DNA of 44,395 bases from a virus: the IMG/VR virus record IMGVR_UViG_3300029787_004411, positions 1 to 44,395 of that record; one strand, given 5' to 3'. Both the position numbers and the translations under genes were made by a program. The notes beneath the pieces were generated by a model. The model had not been told where the DNA came from and did not search any database. It worked only from the letters and a program-made list of their open reading frames with translations. This document shows, in pieces, positions 7,615 to 15,692 of the stretch; the first letter of the stretch is position 1, and each line of letters begins with the position of its first letter.

Positions 7615-7932
7615 ATGATAGATAGAGAACATTACGAAAAAGAATATCCTAATATAACTGAACAACTTCACAAAGTGTACGATCCAGAGATTCCTGTTGA
7701 CGTGTTTGAACTTGGATTAATTTATGATGTTCAGATCAATGAAGACAAGTCAGCTGATGTTGTAATGACATTGACCAGTCCTAACTGCCCAGTGGCGGGA
7801 GAACTACCATCATGGGTCCAAGAAGCAGTTGCTAATGCAGGATACTCTCCTGTAAGAATGCAACTTACATTTGACCCACCATGGGAAATGTCATTCATGA
7901 GCGATGATGCACGTTTATTAATGGGGATGTAA
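7615..7932 (+). CDS. sufT: MIP18/DUF59-family Fe-S assembly protein (SufT-like)
   Basis: 105 residues covering a whole DUF59 domain: VYDPEIPVDVFELGLIYDV (about 21-39), MTLTSPNCPVAGELPSWV with the conserved Cys, and the C-terminal LTFDPPWEMSFMSDDARLLMG. SufT-type proteins help to mature iron-sulfur proteins. The next gene is an IscA-like carrier, eight bases downstream, so the two probably act in cluster delivery, for example to the radical SAM enzymes encoded in this window. Confidence 0.88.
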   Translation: MIDREHYEKEYPNITEQLHKVYDPEIPVDVFELGLIYDVQINEDKSADVVMTLTSPNCPVAGELPSWVQEAVANAGYSPVRMQLTFDPPWEMSFMSDDARLLMGM

Positions 7933-7935
7933 ATA
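7930..7935 (+). promoter_or_regulatory. Late-type TAAATA box for iscA-like gene
   Basis: The TAA stop of sufT is the first half of the box. Five bases then ATG 7941; no Shine-Dalgarno close to the start. Confidence 0.6.
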
Positions 7936-7940
7936 CAGTT

Positions 7941-8261
7941 ATGATTGAATTGACTGAAAATGCTATAACACATTTGAAAACTCTTACTGAAAAAAATAAG
8001 AAAAATTATGTGCGACTATCAGTAAAAGGCGGTGGGTGTGCTGGCTTCGAATACGACTGGACATTTGAAGATGAAGAAGGTTATAAAAGAGATGATGTAC
8101 TGATTGAAGACCTTTTGTTGATTGATAGGATGTTTGAATTTTATATGTTAGGCATGACCTTAGATTACAAAGAAGAAATTTTTGGTTCTCAGTTTGTATT
8201 TGACAATCCACAAGCATCAAATAGTTGTGGTTGTGGCACATCATTTGCTGTCCAGCAGTAA
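7941..8261 (+). CDS. iscA: IscA/HesB-type Fe-S cluster carrier
   Basis: 106 residues. The three cluster-binding cysteines are present: C33 in GGGCAGFEYDW and C96/C98 in the C-terminal CGCG. The strand-rich middle and the FVFDNPQASNSCGCGTSF end are typical of A-type carriers, though the segment after GFEYDW is acidic and slightly unusual. It accepts Fe-S clusters and passes them to apoproteins. Paired with sufT, but with its own late-type box, so expression may continue or rise late. Confidence 0.88.
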   Translation: MIELTENAITHLKTLTEKNKKNYVRLSVKGGGCAGFEYDWTFEDEEGYKRDDVLIEDLLLIDRMFEFYMLGMTLDYKEEIFGSQFVFDNPQASNSCGCGTSFAVQQ

Positions 8262-8264
8262 ATA
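8259..8264 (+). promoter_or_regulatory. Late-type TAAATA box
   Basis: Starts at the TAA stop of the iscA-like gene, five bases before ATG 8270. Decides that start over an upstream in-frame ATG at 8225. Confidence 0.6.
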
Positions 8265-8269
8265 ATATT

Positions 8270-8578
8270 ATGTATGATTTAATGGGTGCAATAGTGTCGG
8301 TATGGTTAGTTACCGTGACAGTTGAATTTGTAGAAATTGATCAACACTATTCTACATACAATCAAACCTTGACTTTTAGATCAGAACAACAATGCGAAAC
8401 AGTTTTAAGTGGTGGTAGCGAATACTTTGAAAAATCTTTCAAAGATTATTGGAGCACTGACAAATCAGAATTAAGTGAATACACCATAGAAAAATTTAGT
8501 CTAAACTGCATAGAATGGTATTTGGCTACAGATGGAGAATGGTATATGGTTGGGCAAGAACCTACAATTACAATTTGA
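8270..8578 (+). CDS. Hypothetical protein, 102 residues
   Basis: Not recognised. The N-terminus MYDLMGAIVSVWLVTVTVEF is hydrophobic enough for a signal anchor or buried strand; the rest is rich in Glu, Tyr and Ser with Cys52-type and Cys84-type single cysteines that could form a disulfide if exported. The start at 8270 is chosen because the TAAATA box is five bases upstream and the longer frame would overlap iscA. Its end overlaps the convergent gene at 8568-8849 by 11 bases. Confidence 0.6.
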   Translation: MYDLMGAIVSVWLVTVTVEFVEIDQHYSTYNQTLTFRSEQQCETVLSGGSEYFEKSFKDYWSTDKSELSEYTIEKFSLNCIEWYLATDGEWYMVGQEPTITI

Positions 8579-8849
8579 TCTCTGTAGAACTTGCATCAAT
8601 GTTCCAAATTTTACGCATTTCAACACCTACTTTTTGAGCATACTTTTTTACATCACACTTCGAGCACACATGGTGAAAATTGTTTGAAGCTCTAGCCGGA
8701 GTCACCTTGCTTTTGTCACGCACAAACTCTGTGCCACATGCATCACACTTAAAATGATAAGCAGAACGTCTACGTTTGAAATTGTGTACTTTACCCAGTT
8801 TACTTTCTCGTTGATGTAGGTGTATCTGTGTGGTTTGTTTGATGAACAT
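8568..8849 (-). CDS. Small zinc-ribbon protein
   Basis: 93 residues, basic. Two knuckles, CDACG (about 35-39) and CSKCD (about 62-66), 27 residues apart, suggest a four-Cys zinc ribbon, with HHVCSKC resembling an HNH-like or transcription-factor ribbon. The HNH catalytic pattern is not complete. Lone minus-strand gene between plus-strand blocks; no clear promoter found. May bind DNA or RNA. Confidence 0.6.
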   Translation of the reverse strand: MFIKQTTQIHLHQRESKLGKVHNFKRRRSAYHFKCDACGTEFVRDKSKVTPARASNNFHHVCSKCDVKKYAQKVGVEMRKIWNIDASSTEIKL

Positions 8850-8877
8850 CTTACATTAGGTTTATAGAAATATTTAT

Positions 8878-8883
8878 TAAATA
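8878..8883 (+). promoter_or_regulatory. TAAATA late box with a conventional leader
   Basis: Lies 31 bases before ATG 8915 with an AAGGAG Shine-Dalgarno in between. It shows that the same box is also used with a normal leader. Confidence 0.5.
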
Positions 8884-8914
8884 CATTTCGTCAACACCAA
8901 AGGAGAACACAATA

Positions 8915-10420
8915 ATGGCAAAACAAACAATAGGGATAGGATCAGCGGCCAATGACGGTACTGGTGATCCATTAAGAACGGCATTTGATAAGATCAATGA
9001 CAACTTTGATGAAATATACACAGAACTAGGTGGCTCATCGCTATCAAGTTTATCACTTTCAGGCAACGCACTTATATCAGATGTAACAAACGAAAATATT
9101 AATATTACACCAAATGGCACAGGCATGGTGATAATCAATTCTAATCTAGAAGTAAAAGGCACAACCACAGAAATAAATGCTACAACATTAGAAATAGGCG
9201 ACAACTTAATTGAATTAAACAAAGACAACTCCGGCGGTGCTGACGAAGATGCTGGAATATACATACAACGTGGATCTGCAGGAAACAATGCGGCGTTATA
9301 TTGGAACGAGGGTGATGACAAATTCAAAGCAGTATTGACAACATCCGTTGGTACTGCAACAGCAATAGTAGATTCTTCTACAGCAACTATTGTAGCCAAT
9401 GTCGAGGGCGACCTTACTGGTGACACTGTAGACATAAACATTATCAAATCAACTGACTCTTCAAATATAAGAATACAAGAAGCAGTTGAAATCAGTGGTG
9501 CAGTTGTAGGCGGAAGCACAGCCAACTTCACAGGTGCTGTTACATCAGGTGGTACTTTGACTGGTACTTCACTGACTTGCGGTGATGCTGTATTGACTGA
9601 AGCAGAACTTGAGACTATAGACACAATCACAGCAGGAACAGTGGCAGCTTCTAAAGCAGTGGTTGTTGATGCTTCAAAAGATGTTACTGGATTTAACGAT
9701 ATTACAGCAACAGGAACTGTAACAGGCAAAATTGGTGACTTTGAATCAATACAATCAACTGACTCAACTGGTGTTACAATCAATGATAACCTGGTTCTCA
9801 ACGGCACAATCAAAGCAGAAGGTTCAGACCGTGTGAACATAGCAGATGGATTGAATGTAAATGGTACTATCAGTGGAGACGTCTTAGATATCACAGAGAT
9901 ACAGTCAGCCGATTCAACAGCTATACAATTCACAGACAGTATCAATATTGCAGGTTCAGTATCAGCAATATCACTAGATGTAGACTTAATCAAAAACGGA
10001 GATTCATCAGCAGTTAAAATTGATGATGGTCTTGAACTTGTTGGTGTTGCAAACGTCACAGGCGATATTGTGCATACAACAGGAATAACACAACTTAGTG
10101 TAGAAACAGTGTCAGGTGACTCTGCTGGTACAGATGCGATTGCTGTGACCACTGATATTACTTTCTTGGATATGAGTTCAGGTGGTATGACACTATCGAT
10201 AGCAGACGGTGTAGATGGTCAAATCAAATACATTATTTGTAACCAAATAGGTACAGTTGCAGGTGGTGGTAATGCTACACCAGCTATTCTTGGCAATACC
10301 AACGGAAACTGGACAACACAAATTAGATGGGATGCTGTGGGCGAAGCGGCAACTTTGATATTTGATGCACAAACAGGCAAATGGAACATTGTTGGTTCGC
10401 AGGGTGTTACAATAACTTAA
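8915..10420 (+). CDS. Tail-fibre-like virion protein with repeated strands
   Basis: 501 residues. The N-terminus (GSAANDGTGDPLRTAFDKIN then DNFDEIYTEL) is a segment common in tail-fibre or structural proteins of marine T4-like phages. The centre is a low-complexity Gly/Thr/Asp/Ile beta-rich region with four copies of a motif like DxxxIxSxDSSxxxIxDxxxxxG starting near residues 173, 275, 325 and 355. The C-terminus is a compact domain rich in Gly and Ile. Likely forms a trimeric fibre for host contact. Strong Shine-Dalgarno before the ATG. Confidence 0.75.
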   Translation: MAKQTIGIGSAANDGTGDPLRTAFDKINDNFDEIYTELGGSSLSSLSLSGNALISDVTNENINITPNGTGMVIINSNLEVKGTTTEINATTLEIGDNLIELNKDNSGGADEDAGIYIQRGSAGNNAALYWNEGDDKFKAVLTTSVGTATAIVDSSTATIVANVEGDLTGDTVDINIIKSTDSSNIRIQEAVEISGAVVGGSTANFTGAVTSGGTLTGTSLTCGDAVLTEAELETIDTITAGTVAASKAVVVDASKDVTGFNDITATGTVTGKIGDFESIQSTDSTGVTINDNLVLNGTIKAEGSDRVNIADGLNVNGTISGDVLDITEIQSADSTAIQFTDSINIAGSVSAISLDVDLIKNGDSSAVKIDDGLELVGVANVTGDIVHTTGITQLSVETVSGDSAGTDAIAVTTDITFLDMSSGGMTLSIADGVDGQIKYIICNQIGTVAGGGNATPAILGNTNGNWTTQIRWDAVGEAATLIFDAQTGKWNIVGSQGVTIT

Positions 10421-10436
10421 TTTTGCATTAAAACAC

Positions 10437-10511
10437 ATGCAAGAGATAAAACTGTATTTCCTAGTGTTTATATTGGTCATTTTGTACATGTGGTCTAATT
10501 CCCTACATTAA
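10437..10511 (+). CDS. Candidate 24-residue membrane peptide
   Basis: MQEIKLYFLVFILVILYMWS plus four residues: a single hydrophobic span after a short charged start. It fills the gap between two fibre genes. There is no good Shine-Dalgarno or box, so translation is uncertain. Confidence 0.3.
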   Translation: MQEIKLYFLVFILVILYMWSNSLH

Positions 10512-10517
10512 TTTACT

Positions 10518-10523
10518 TAAATA
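10518..10523 (+). promoter_or_regulatory. Late-type TAAATA box
   Basis: Six bases before ATG 10530 of the next fibre gene; no Shine-Dalgarno. Confidence 0.6.
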
Positions 10524-10529
10524 CTACAA

Positions 10530-11630
10530 ATGGCAAAACCCACATGGATAACAGATGCCGGTTCTCTGGGCAGTATTAGTGAAGGCGTATTCTATTCGCA
10601 GGCAATCGAAGCCACTGATGCGGATGGTGATACTGTAAAATACACATTCCATTCTGGTAAATTACCTGCGGGCATACAGATAAAGTCAACAGGATTTATA
10701 GAAGGCATACCAACAGAGGTTGCTGAAAGAACAGAATCAACCTTTGTGGTGAGAGCCACAGCAGGTAATGATGTAGCTGATAGAACTTTTACTCTGTTTG
10801 TAGATGGTGATGATGCTCCTACATGGATCACTGGGGCTGGACAAATAGCAAACTTGTTCGATGGTACTTTCTTAAACTTGCAGTTACAAGCTGTAGACAC
10901 AGACAACGATATCAAAAGTTACAGAGTCATAGATGGACAACTGCCACCAGGAATTGACCTACTTGAAGAGTCCGGAGTCTTGAGAGGCGTTAGTCAACCT
11001 GTACCTGCATCATTGTTTGATTCTACACAGGTAGGTTGGGACGGAGTAGAATGGGACGAAACCCAACTTTGGGATTTCACTTTAAGTTTGTCATCCATCA
11101 ATAAACTTTACGAATTTACAGTGAGAGTTTCAGACGGTGTGTCCTTTGCTGATAGAAAATTCTCAATAGCAGTCACCGGCGCGGGACAAAAAACTGATAG
11201 TGATTTGTTACGGGCAGACACTACCATACACAGTGCTGATGCATCAGACGGCATTAGACCATTACACTTTATTACTGAACCTGACTTGGGAGACTTCTAT
11301 CATGAGGACTATTATATCATTACAATAGACACAGTTGATCCAGATGGTAATCTAGGGACTGCTGGAGATATCAATATCTACTATGCAAAGACTAGTGGAA
11401 CACTGCCTCCAGGATTAGAAATCGATTATTTTAGTGGTGAAATATTTGGATTAATACCTAGACAGACTACCCTAGAAGAAACTTATACTTTCACAATCGG
11501 CGCAACTAAAAGATCAGATTCAAGTTCTTTTATAGAACAAGTGTTTACTAGAGAATTTACCATGAGAGTACGAGGAGTAGGATGGGATGTAATATCGTTC
11601 AATGAAGTAGACAGGGAGGTGAATTTATAA
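10530..11630 (+). CDS. Virion protein with Ig/cadherin-like (He_PIG-type) repeats
   Basis: 366 residues in at least three beta-sandwich repeats. Two begin PTWITxAG (residues 4 and ~96) and each carries the He_PIG pattern of DxDGD or DTDND followed by LPxGI and a G(I/V)xxGxP-like end (KLPAGIQIKSTGFIEGIP; QLPPGIDLLEESGVLRGV). A third, near 280-320, has TLPPGLEIDYFSGEIFGLIP. Such repeats are used in adhesive fibres and structural proteins. It overlaps the next gene by one base (TAATG), so the two are co-expressed. Confidence 0.7.
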   Translation: MAKPTWITDAGSLGSISEGVFYSQAIEATDADGDTVKYTFHSGKLPAGIQIKSTGFIEGIPTEVAERTESTFVVRATAGNDVADRTFTLFVDGDDAPTWITGAGQIANLFDGTFLNLQLQAVDTDNDIKSYRVIDGQLPPGIDLLEESGVLRGVSQPVPASLFDSTQVGWDGVEWDETQLWDFTLSLSSINKLYEFTVRVSDGVSFADRKFSIAVTGAGQKTDSDLLRADTTIHSADASDGIRPLHFITEPDLGDFYHEDYYIITIDTVDPDGNLGTAGDINIYYAKTSGTLPPGLEIDYFSGEIFGLIPRQTTLEETYTFTIGATKRSDSSSFIEQVFTREFTMRVRGVGWDVISFNEVDREVNL

Positions 11631-13090
11631 TGGCAAATATTAAATTAGGATCTATTTCACCTTACAAAGTATCAGTGTTCTCGGTTGGTGCAAGTACATC
11701 AAATAATCTGCCTATCAACTATTCTTACAGAACAGGTAGATTACCTCCGGGTCTAAGACTGGAGCCAGATGGCGAAATCACAGGCAAACTTAAAAATCAG
11801 TTGTTTAGTTTTGATAATCTTGATACAACTTTTGATGATAATCTAACAACAGTCGATAAAGATTTTAATTTTGTTGTTAGAGCATCTGCCCAATCAGGTC
11901 AACTAGTAAGAGATCAAACTTACACCATATCGGCCCAAAGAAGAACCAAAGATGAAGTTGCCAACATGTACGGAAATTTATATGTGCCGGATGTATCTCG
12001 CACAGATTTTTTAAACTTCATTACCACAAACAAATTGTTTATTAACGATGGTCGATACAGAGATCAAGACAGGAACTTCAACACACATACTTACAACTTC
12101 AGTGTGTTATTCCTTGCTGGTGTACATCTTAAATCACTAGGAACAATTTTAAATTTTATGGTCAAAAACAATTATACCGTAAAATTAATTCCTGGAGAAT
12201 TTAAGTTTGCAAAAGCAAAAGGTCCTGCAGGTAATACAATTTATGAAGTTGTGTATGCAGAATTATATGATGCCAACACCGGTGCTGATAATTCTATTAC
12301 ATTCACTAATCAATATCTTCCAAATATTACTATACGTTTCAATGCTTCTACAATGCAATTAACTGCTGACGATCCATTACCACTTCCAGGCACAGAAGAA
12401 AATGAAATATTCACAAACTCAATAAGGAATATGCAAAACGAACTGAAGTCAGGATTGACTGTTGAGAACTTTGAATATCTTCCGTTGTGGATGAAATCTG
12501 CACAAGATGACGGGTTGGTGCTAGGTCATAAAAATGTATTGCCTATTAGATATTGTAAATCTGGAGAAGCTGAAAAAATATTATATAGAATTAAAAATGA
12601 ATCTGAATATGATATCAGATCTTTGCCTATTGAATTTGACAGATGGGTAATAGATAATAATATTGGTACATCCTTTGATGATACAAATAATAGTGTTACA
12701 GCAGTTGGCGATGGTTCCACAGTTTTATTTGATGGTCCTAAATCTGTAGCAACTAATAACGCATTAATTGTAACGGTCAACGGACAAAGATTAACAAACA
12801 CTGAATTTACAGCTACAGGACAGAGCGTAGAAGTAAACACTGCACCTTTGGATGGAGCATCTGTTGTGATTGCACTTAAACCTACAACATTTACAGGTGG
12901 TGCTGAATGCACATTAGATGCAAGTGCAACTGTAACAACTTTTGACGGAGATGGCACAAGATTTTTGAATTTGGGAGTAACATTTGATAGAGGATCTGTT
13001 CTAGATAAACAATTATTGATGCAAAGAAGGTCCGTTACAGATAGAATTACGCATGTATCAGATCAACCAGAATTAGTTAGAACAAGGTAA
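11630..13090 (+). CDS. Virion structural protein with one He_PIG-like domain
   Basis: 486 residues. The N-terminus continues the pattern of the previous gene (NYSYRTGRLPPGLRLEPDG then EITGKL, about 28-50), then a long unrecognised middle with many aromatic and Asn residues, and a C-terminal Thr/Val-rich beta region. The start codon overlaps the previous stop, with AGGGAGG as a Shine-Dalgarno about 10 bases upstream. Probably forms a complex with its neighbour in a fibre or baseplate appendage. Confidence 0.7.
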   Translation: MANIKLGSISPYKVSVFSVGASTSNNLPINYSYRTGRLPPGLRLEPDGEITGKLKNQLFSFDNLDTTFDDNLTTVDKDFNFVVRASAQSGQLVRDQTYTISAQRRTKDEVANMYGNLYVPDVSRTDFLNFITTNKLFINDGRYRDQDRNFNTHTYNFSVLFLAGVHLKSLGTILNFMVKNNYTVKLIPGEFKFAKAKGPAGNTIYEVVYAELYDANTGADNSITFTNQYLPNITIRFNASTMQLTADDPLPLPGTEENEIFTNSIRNMQNELKSGLTVENFEYLPLWMKSAQDDGLVLGHKNVLPIRYCKSGEAEKILYRIKNESEYDIRSLPIEFDRWVIDNNIGTSFDDTNNSVTAVGDGSTVLFDGPKSVATNNALIVTVNGQRLTNTEFTATGQSVEVNTAPLDGASVVIALKPTTFTGGAECTLDASATVTTFDGDGTRFLNLGVTFDRGSVLDKQLLMQRRSVTDRITHVSDQPELVRTR

Positions 13091-13096
13091 TAAATA
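13091..13096 (+). promoter_or_regulatory. Late-type TAAATA box
   Basis: Follows the TAA stop directly (TAATAAATA) and ends five bases before ATG 13102. Confidence 0.65.
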
Positions 13097-13101
13097 ACAA
13101 T

Positions 13102-13689
13102 ATGGCAACAGCAATCACAGTAGCAAACATTGACGGAGCATTTCCAGTAGCAGGTCAGGATAATGATTCACAAGGCTTTAGAGATAATTTTTCTCAAATT
13201 AAAACCCAACTTACAACAGCGGGTACAGAAATTACTGCATTACAAACAAATAGTGCTGTAACTAACGCAGACACTGACTTCAACGGACATGATCAATCAG
13301 AACTAGTATTAAAAGATTGGGGTCAAAAAGTTGTAGCTAAAGGTGCAGTATCTGGCTCTGTTGCTTGTTCATTTGCAGATGGCAATGTTACAACGGCAAC
13401 AACATCAGGAAACTTAACATTAACATTTACAAACTTCCCAACTGATGATTCAGGCACAAATGTTTACGCAACAATGAAGATGTTAGTTACTAAAGCAAAT
13501 TCAACACATACAATTACATTAACTGGCGTGACATTTCCAAATGATGAAGATCAAGATGTTGGCGATTCATCATCTGTATCAACAGATTTTCCAGAAAGAA
13601 AAGGTGTTTATGTGTTTGATATATTTTCAGTCGATGGCGGCACAACCAAATACATTTCCAAAATACTAGAATACACTTCAGCTACGTAA
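13102..13689 (+). CDS. Virion structural protein
   Basis: 195 residues. The N-terminal DNDSQGFRDNFSQIKTQL segment is like that at the start of the 8915 fibre gene and is frequent in fibre-type proteins of marine T4-like phages. The rest is a beta-rich domain full of Thr, Ser and Asp (TLTFTNFPTDDSGTNVYATM). Probably a fibre or decoration protein. Leaderless start predicted. Confidence 0.65.
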   Translation: MATAITVANIDGAFPVAGQDNDSQGFRDNFSQIKTQLTTAGTEITALQTNSAVTNADTDFNGHDQSELVLKDWGQKVVAKGAVSGSVACSFADGNVTTATTSGNLTLTFTNFPTDDSGTNVYATMKMLVTKANSTHTITLTGVTFPNDEDQDVGDSSSVSTDFPERKGVYVFDIFSVDGGTTKYISKILEYTSAT

Positions 13690-13690
13690 T

Positions 13691-13696
13691 TAAATA
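13691..13696 (+). promoter_or_regulatory. Late-type TAAATA box
   Basis: Two bases after the upstream stop region; six bases before ATG 13703. Confidence 0.6.
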
Positions 13697-13702
13697 TCTA
13701 TT

Positions 13703-13942
13703 ATGTTTAATCCACACATGGAACCAAAGTCTCTCACAGATGACCAGTTGGAAACACGCCTTAAAGATGTTACAATAAAGTTGAATCAAGCGGCAAGAAT
13801 GAACAATCAAAATATGTATCAACAATTGATTGCAATTCAAAACACACTACAACTTGAAGAACAAGAAAGAAAAATGCGTAAAGCCAAACAAGACAAAGAC
13901 GATGATAATTCGCAATTCGATGGATTAATTAATGTTAAATGA
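13703..13942 (+). CDS. Small coiled-coil protein, unknown
   Basis: 79 residues, almost entirely helical: a central heptad-like region (LTDDQLETRLKDVTIKLNQA to NTLQLEEQERKMRKAKQ) followed by an acidic tail. Looks like a chaperone or scaffolding-type helper among the tail genes. Overlaps the next gene by 11 bases. Confidence 0.65.
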   Translation: MFNPHMEPKSLTDDQLETRLKDVTIKLNQAARMNNQNMYQQLIAIQNTLQLEEQERKMRKAKQDKDDDNSQFDGLINVK

Positions 13943-14489
13943 TGATGGCATAAGTTGGAAAACTAGATTTACCAACACCATGTATTTGCAAAACAAGTTA
14001 TGGCCTAATGATGTGTCGATCAATATACACATGTTGCCAATCACAAATGGTCCTCAATCACAGCATGTGACGTTTCAAAAAATAAAGTATGTGTTTGGTA
14101 AAACATTACAAAATTCATTGTTTGTACAGAATGATGTTAATCTTTATAAATCATTCAGTGTGTTTGAAAATGACGTGATAGACTTCTTTGACACACCAGT
14201 TGATCAAGTGATTGGAGTTACTCTGTTAGCAAAACTAGATGCTATAGGCGGTAAAAGTATGAATGTTGATGCATTGGAAATAGAATCATGGCAAGGCGAA
14301 AATTTACGATTTATGATTACCACAGATTCGCCAGAATGGAAATTGTTACAAACTTGTGGTATTAAAGATCCATGGTGGCATGATGACACACCAAGGTTCT
14401 CTAATTTTACCAAAGAGCCGTTGACATGGGACGATATTGGCTTTACAATAAAAGAACATGAAGGATTCAAAGTTATTCAAGGAGGTTAG
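13932..14489 (+). CDS. Hypothetical protein, 185 residues
   Basis: Soluble, mixed alpha/beta, rich in Trp and Phe; no family recognised. The start overlaps the preceding gene and the stop is two bases before the next start, so it lies in a tight operon. No membrane segment or signal. Confidence 0.65.
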   Translation: MLNDDGISWKTRFTNTMYLQNKLWPNDVSINIHMLPITNGPQSQHVTFQKIKYVFGKTLQNSLFVQNDVNLYKSFSVFENDVIDFFDTPVDQVIGVTLLAKLDAIGGKSMNVDALEIESWQGENLRFMITTDSPEWKLLQTCGIKDPWWHDDTPRFSNFTKEPLTWDDIGFTIKEHEGFKVIQGG

Positions 14490-14491
14490 AT

Positions 14492-15016
14492 ATGATTACT
14501 GATGCATTTGGTAATTGTTCTTTTTCTACACGTGAAGTGATTGAATTACTGTACAGTGGCGAACCTGTTGATCAGTTGGTGTTAGGTGACTCAACAGAAG
14601 CCAGTCTACACACTACCCATGCCAAACATTTTGAAGTAGATGCATTAGCACAGCCAATGTTGATAGATATTCCTGTAGATCAATATCATGAATTACTGTC
14701 CGGCACATGGATAATGCCTGAGCAGTATAGAAGTATGGATATCGAACTGTATTTGACAGGACAAATGTCGCAACGCAAAATGATTGATGATGCATATATT
14801 GATAGGCTAGCAATTGAATTAGACGAATATACACAAAGGAACATGATGCACATACTAAAATATTTGATTTACATGATGGATGTGTGTAAACAAAACAACA
14901 TAGTTACTGGTATTGGTCGAGGTTCGAGTGTGAGCAGTTTGGTTCTCTATTTGATAGGTACCCATCACATAGACCCTATTAAATACAATTTAAGTTACAA
15001 AGAGTTTTTACGTTAG
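14492..15016 (+). CDS. DNA polymerase III alpha-like fragment
   Basis: 174 residues. The last ~70 match the start of the C-family (DnaE/PolC) palm region: LAIELDEYTQRNMMHILKYL, then NNIVTGIGRGSSVSSLVLYL, where bacterial DnaE has GPGRGSAAGSLVAY, then DPIKYNLSYKEFLR, where DnaE continues as DPLKYxLLFERFLNP. The protein stops just there, before the catalytic aspartates, and has no PHP domain. It cannot be an active polymerase on its own. It might be a partner, a decoy or a repurposed nucleotide-binding domain. A strong Shine-Dalgarno (AAGGAGG) and normal spacing argue against a decaying relic. Confidence 0.65.
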   Translation: MITDAFGNCSFSTREVIELLYSGEPVDQLVLGDSTEASLHTTHAKHFEVDALAQPMLIDIPVDQYHELLSGTWIMPEQYRSMDIELYLTGQMSQRKMIDDAYIDRLAIELDEYTQRNMMHILKYLIYMMDVCKQNNIVTGIGRGSSVSSLVLYLIGTHHIDPIKYNLSYKEFLR

Positions 15017-15028
15017 GAGTAAAACAAC

Positions 15029-15208
15029 ATGGCAAGAAGACAACAAGGAAAAACACAACATTTTACCATGCAAGGTAAACCTATTGATTTTGATGCTCTA
15101 AGAGCTAAAAATGAAAAAACAATAGCAGTAGGTAACGCAGGTGTTAATGCACGTGGCGACCAAATAGGTGCTGGTGGAAAAATAGTTAAAAAAAGAGACG
15201 AAAAATAA
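15029..15208 (+). CDS. Small basic phage protein, 59 residues
   Basis: MARRQQGKTQHFTMQGKPID, then FDALRAKNEK and a Gly-rich VGNAGVNARGDQIGAGGK section with a KKRDEK end. It resembles short proteins I recall from marine T4-like phages next to virion or GroES genes, function unknown. AGGAG Shine-Dalgarno upstream (in TTAGGAGTAAAAC). Too short for many gene callers but well formed. Confidence 0.7.
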   Translation: MARRQQGKTQHFTMQGKPIDFDALRAKNEKTIAVGNAGVNARGDQIGAGGKIVKKRDEK

Positions 15209-15210
15209 TC

Positions 15211-15239
15211 TTGACACACTGTCTATAATTTCATAATAT
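15211..15239 (+). promoter_or_regulatory. Sigma70-type promoter at the co-chaperonin start codon
   Basis: Consensus -35 TTGACA (15211-15216), 17-base spacer, -10 TAATAT (15234-15239), six bases to ATG 15246; no Shine-Dalgarno. Confidence 0.7.
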
Positions 15240-15245
15240 TATAAT

Positions 15246-15653
15246 ATGGCATTTGGAGAATCAGTATCAGTATTTCATAAAATCAAAGGCACAATCACAC
15301 CATTAAAGAAACGTGTGCTGGTGTCGGACATGCACTTTGGTATGACTAAAACTAAAGGCGGAATCATACTGCAAGATGATGACGGATCTGCAGACGGTGT
15401 ACATCCACGTTGGGCCAAAGTATATGCTATTGGAAAAGATCAAGAAGATGTCAAAGTAGGACAATGGGTATTGATAGCACATGGACGTTGGACAAGATAT
15501 ATTAAACTGGAAGATGACACAGAAGTAAGAATGATAGACGAACATGATATCTTGCTAGTGTCTGACAAAGAGCCTGATCACAACAGAGTACATGCAGGTT
15601 ATCATAATCAAGGTGGAGCAAAACAAATGACTGCCCTGCCAGGCAATGATTAA
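15246..15653 (+). CDS. groES: GroES-like co-chaperonin (gp31 role)
   Basis: 135 residues. The GroES beta-barrel is visible: ITPLKKRVLVSDMHFGMTKT, a mobile-loop region GGIILQDDDGSADGVHPRW, then WAKVYAIGKDQEDVKVGQWV and the end EVRMIDEHDILLVSD. The last ~25 residues are a phage-type extension rich in His, Gly and Asn. In T4, gp31 replaces host GroES so that GroEL can fold the capsid protein; the same role is inferred here. No GroEL is seen. Position just before the clamp loader is an early-type arrangement with its own promoter. Confidence 0.85.
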   Translation: MAFGESVSVFHKIKGTITPLKKRVLVSDMHFGMTKTKGGIILQDDDGSADGVHPRWAKVYAIGKDQEDVKVGQWVLIAHGRWTRYIKLEDDTEVRMIDEHDILLVSDKEPDHNRVHAGYHNQGGAKQMTALPGND

Positions 15654-15657
15654 TCAT

Positions 15658-15686
15658 TTGCAAATTAAAAACAAATCAAGTATAAT
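15658..15686 (+). promoter_or_regulatory. Sigma70-type promoter at the clamp-loader start codon
   Basis: -35 TTGCAA (15658-15663), 17-base spacer, -10 TATAAT (15681-15686), six bases to ATG 15693. Leaderless mRNA predicted. Confidence 0.75.
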
Positions 15687-15692
15687 AGTTTT

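Noticed and set aside
8851-10152. 433-codon minus-strand open frame antisense to the fibre gene
   Set aside because: Composition (Ser, Val, Pro, Thr) is what the reverse strand of a Thr/Asp/Gly/Ile-repeat protein gives; no domain, no ribosome site, and the plus-strand gene is clearly real.
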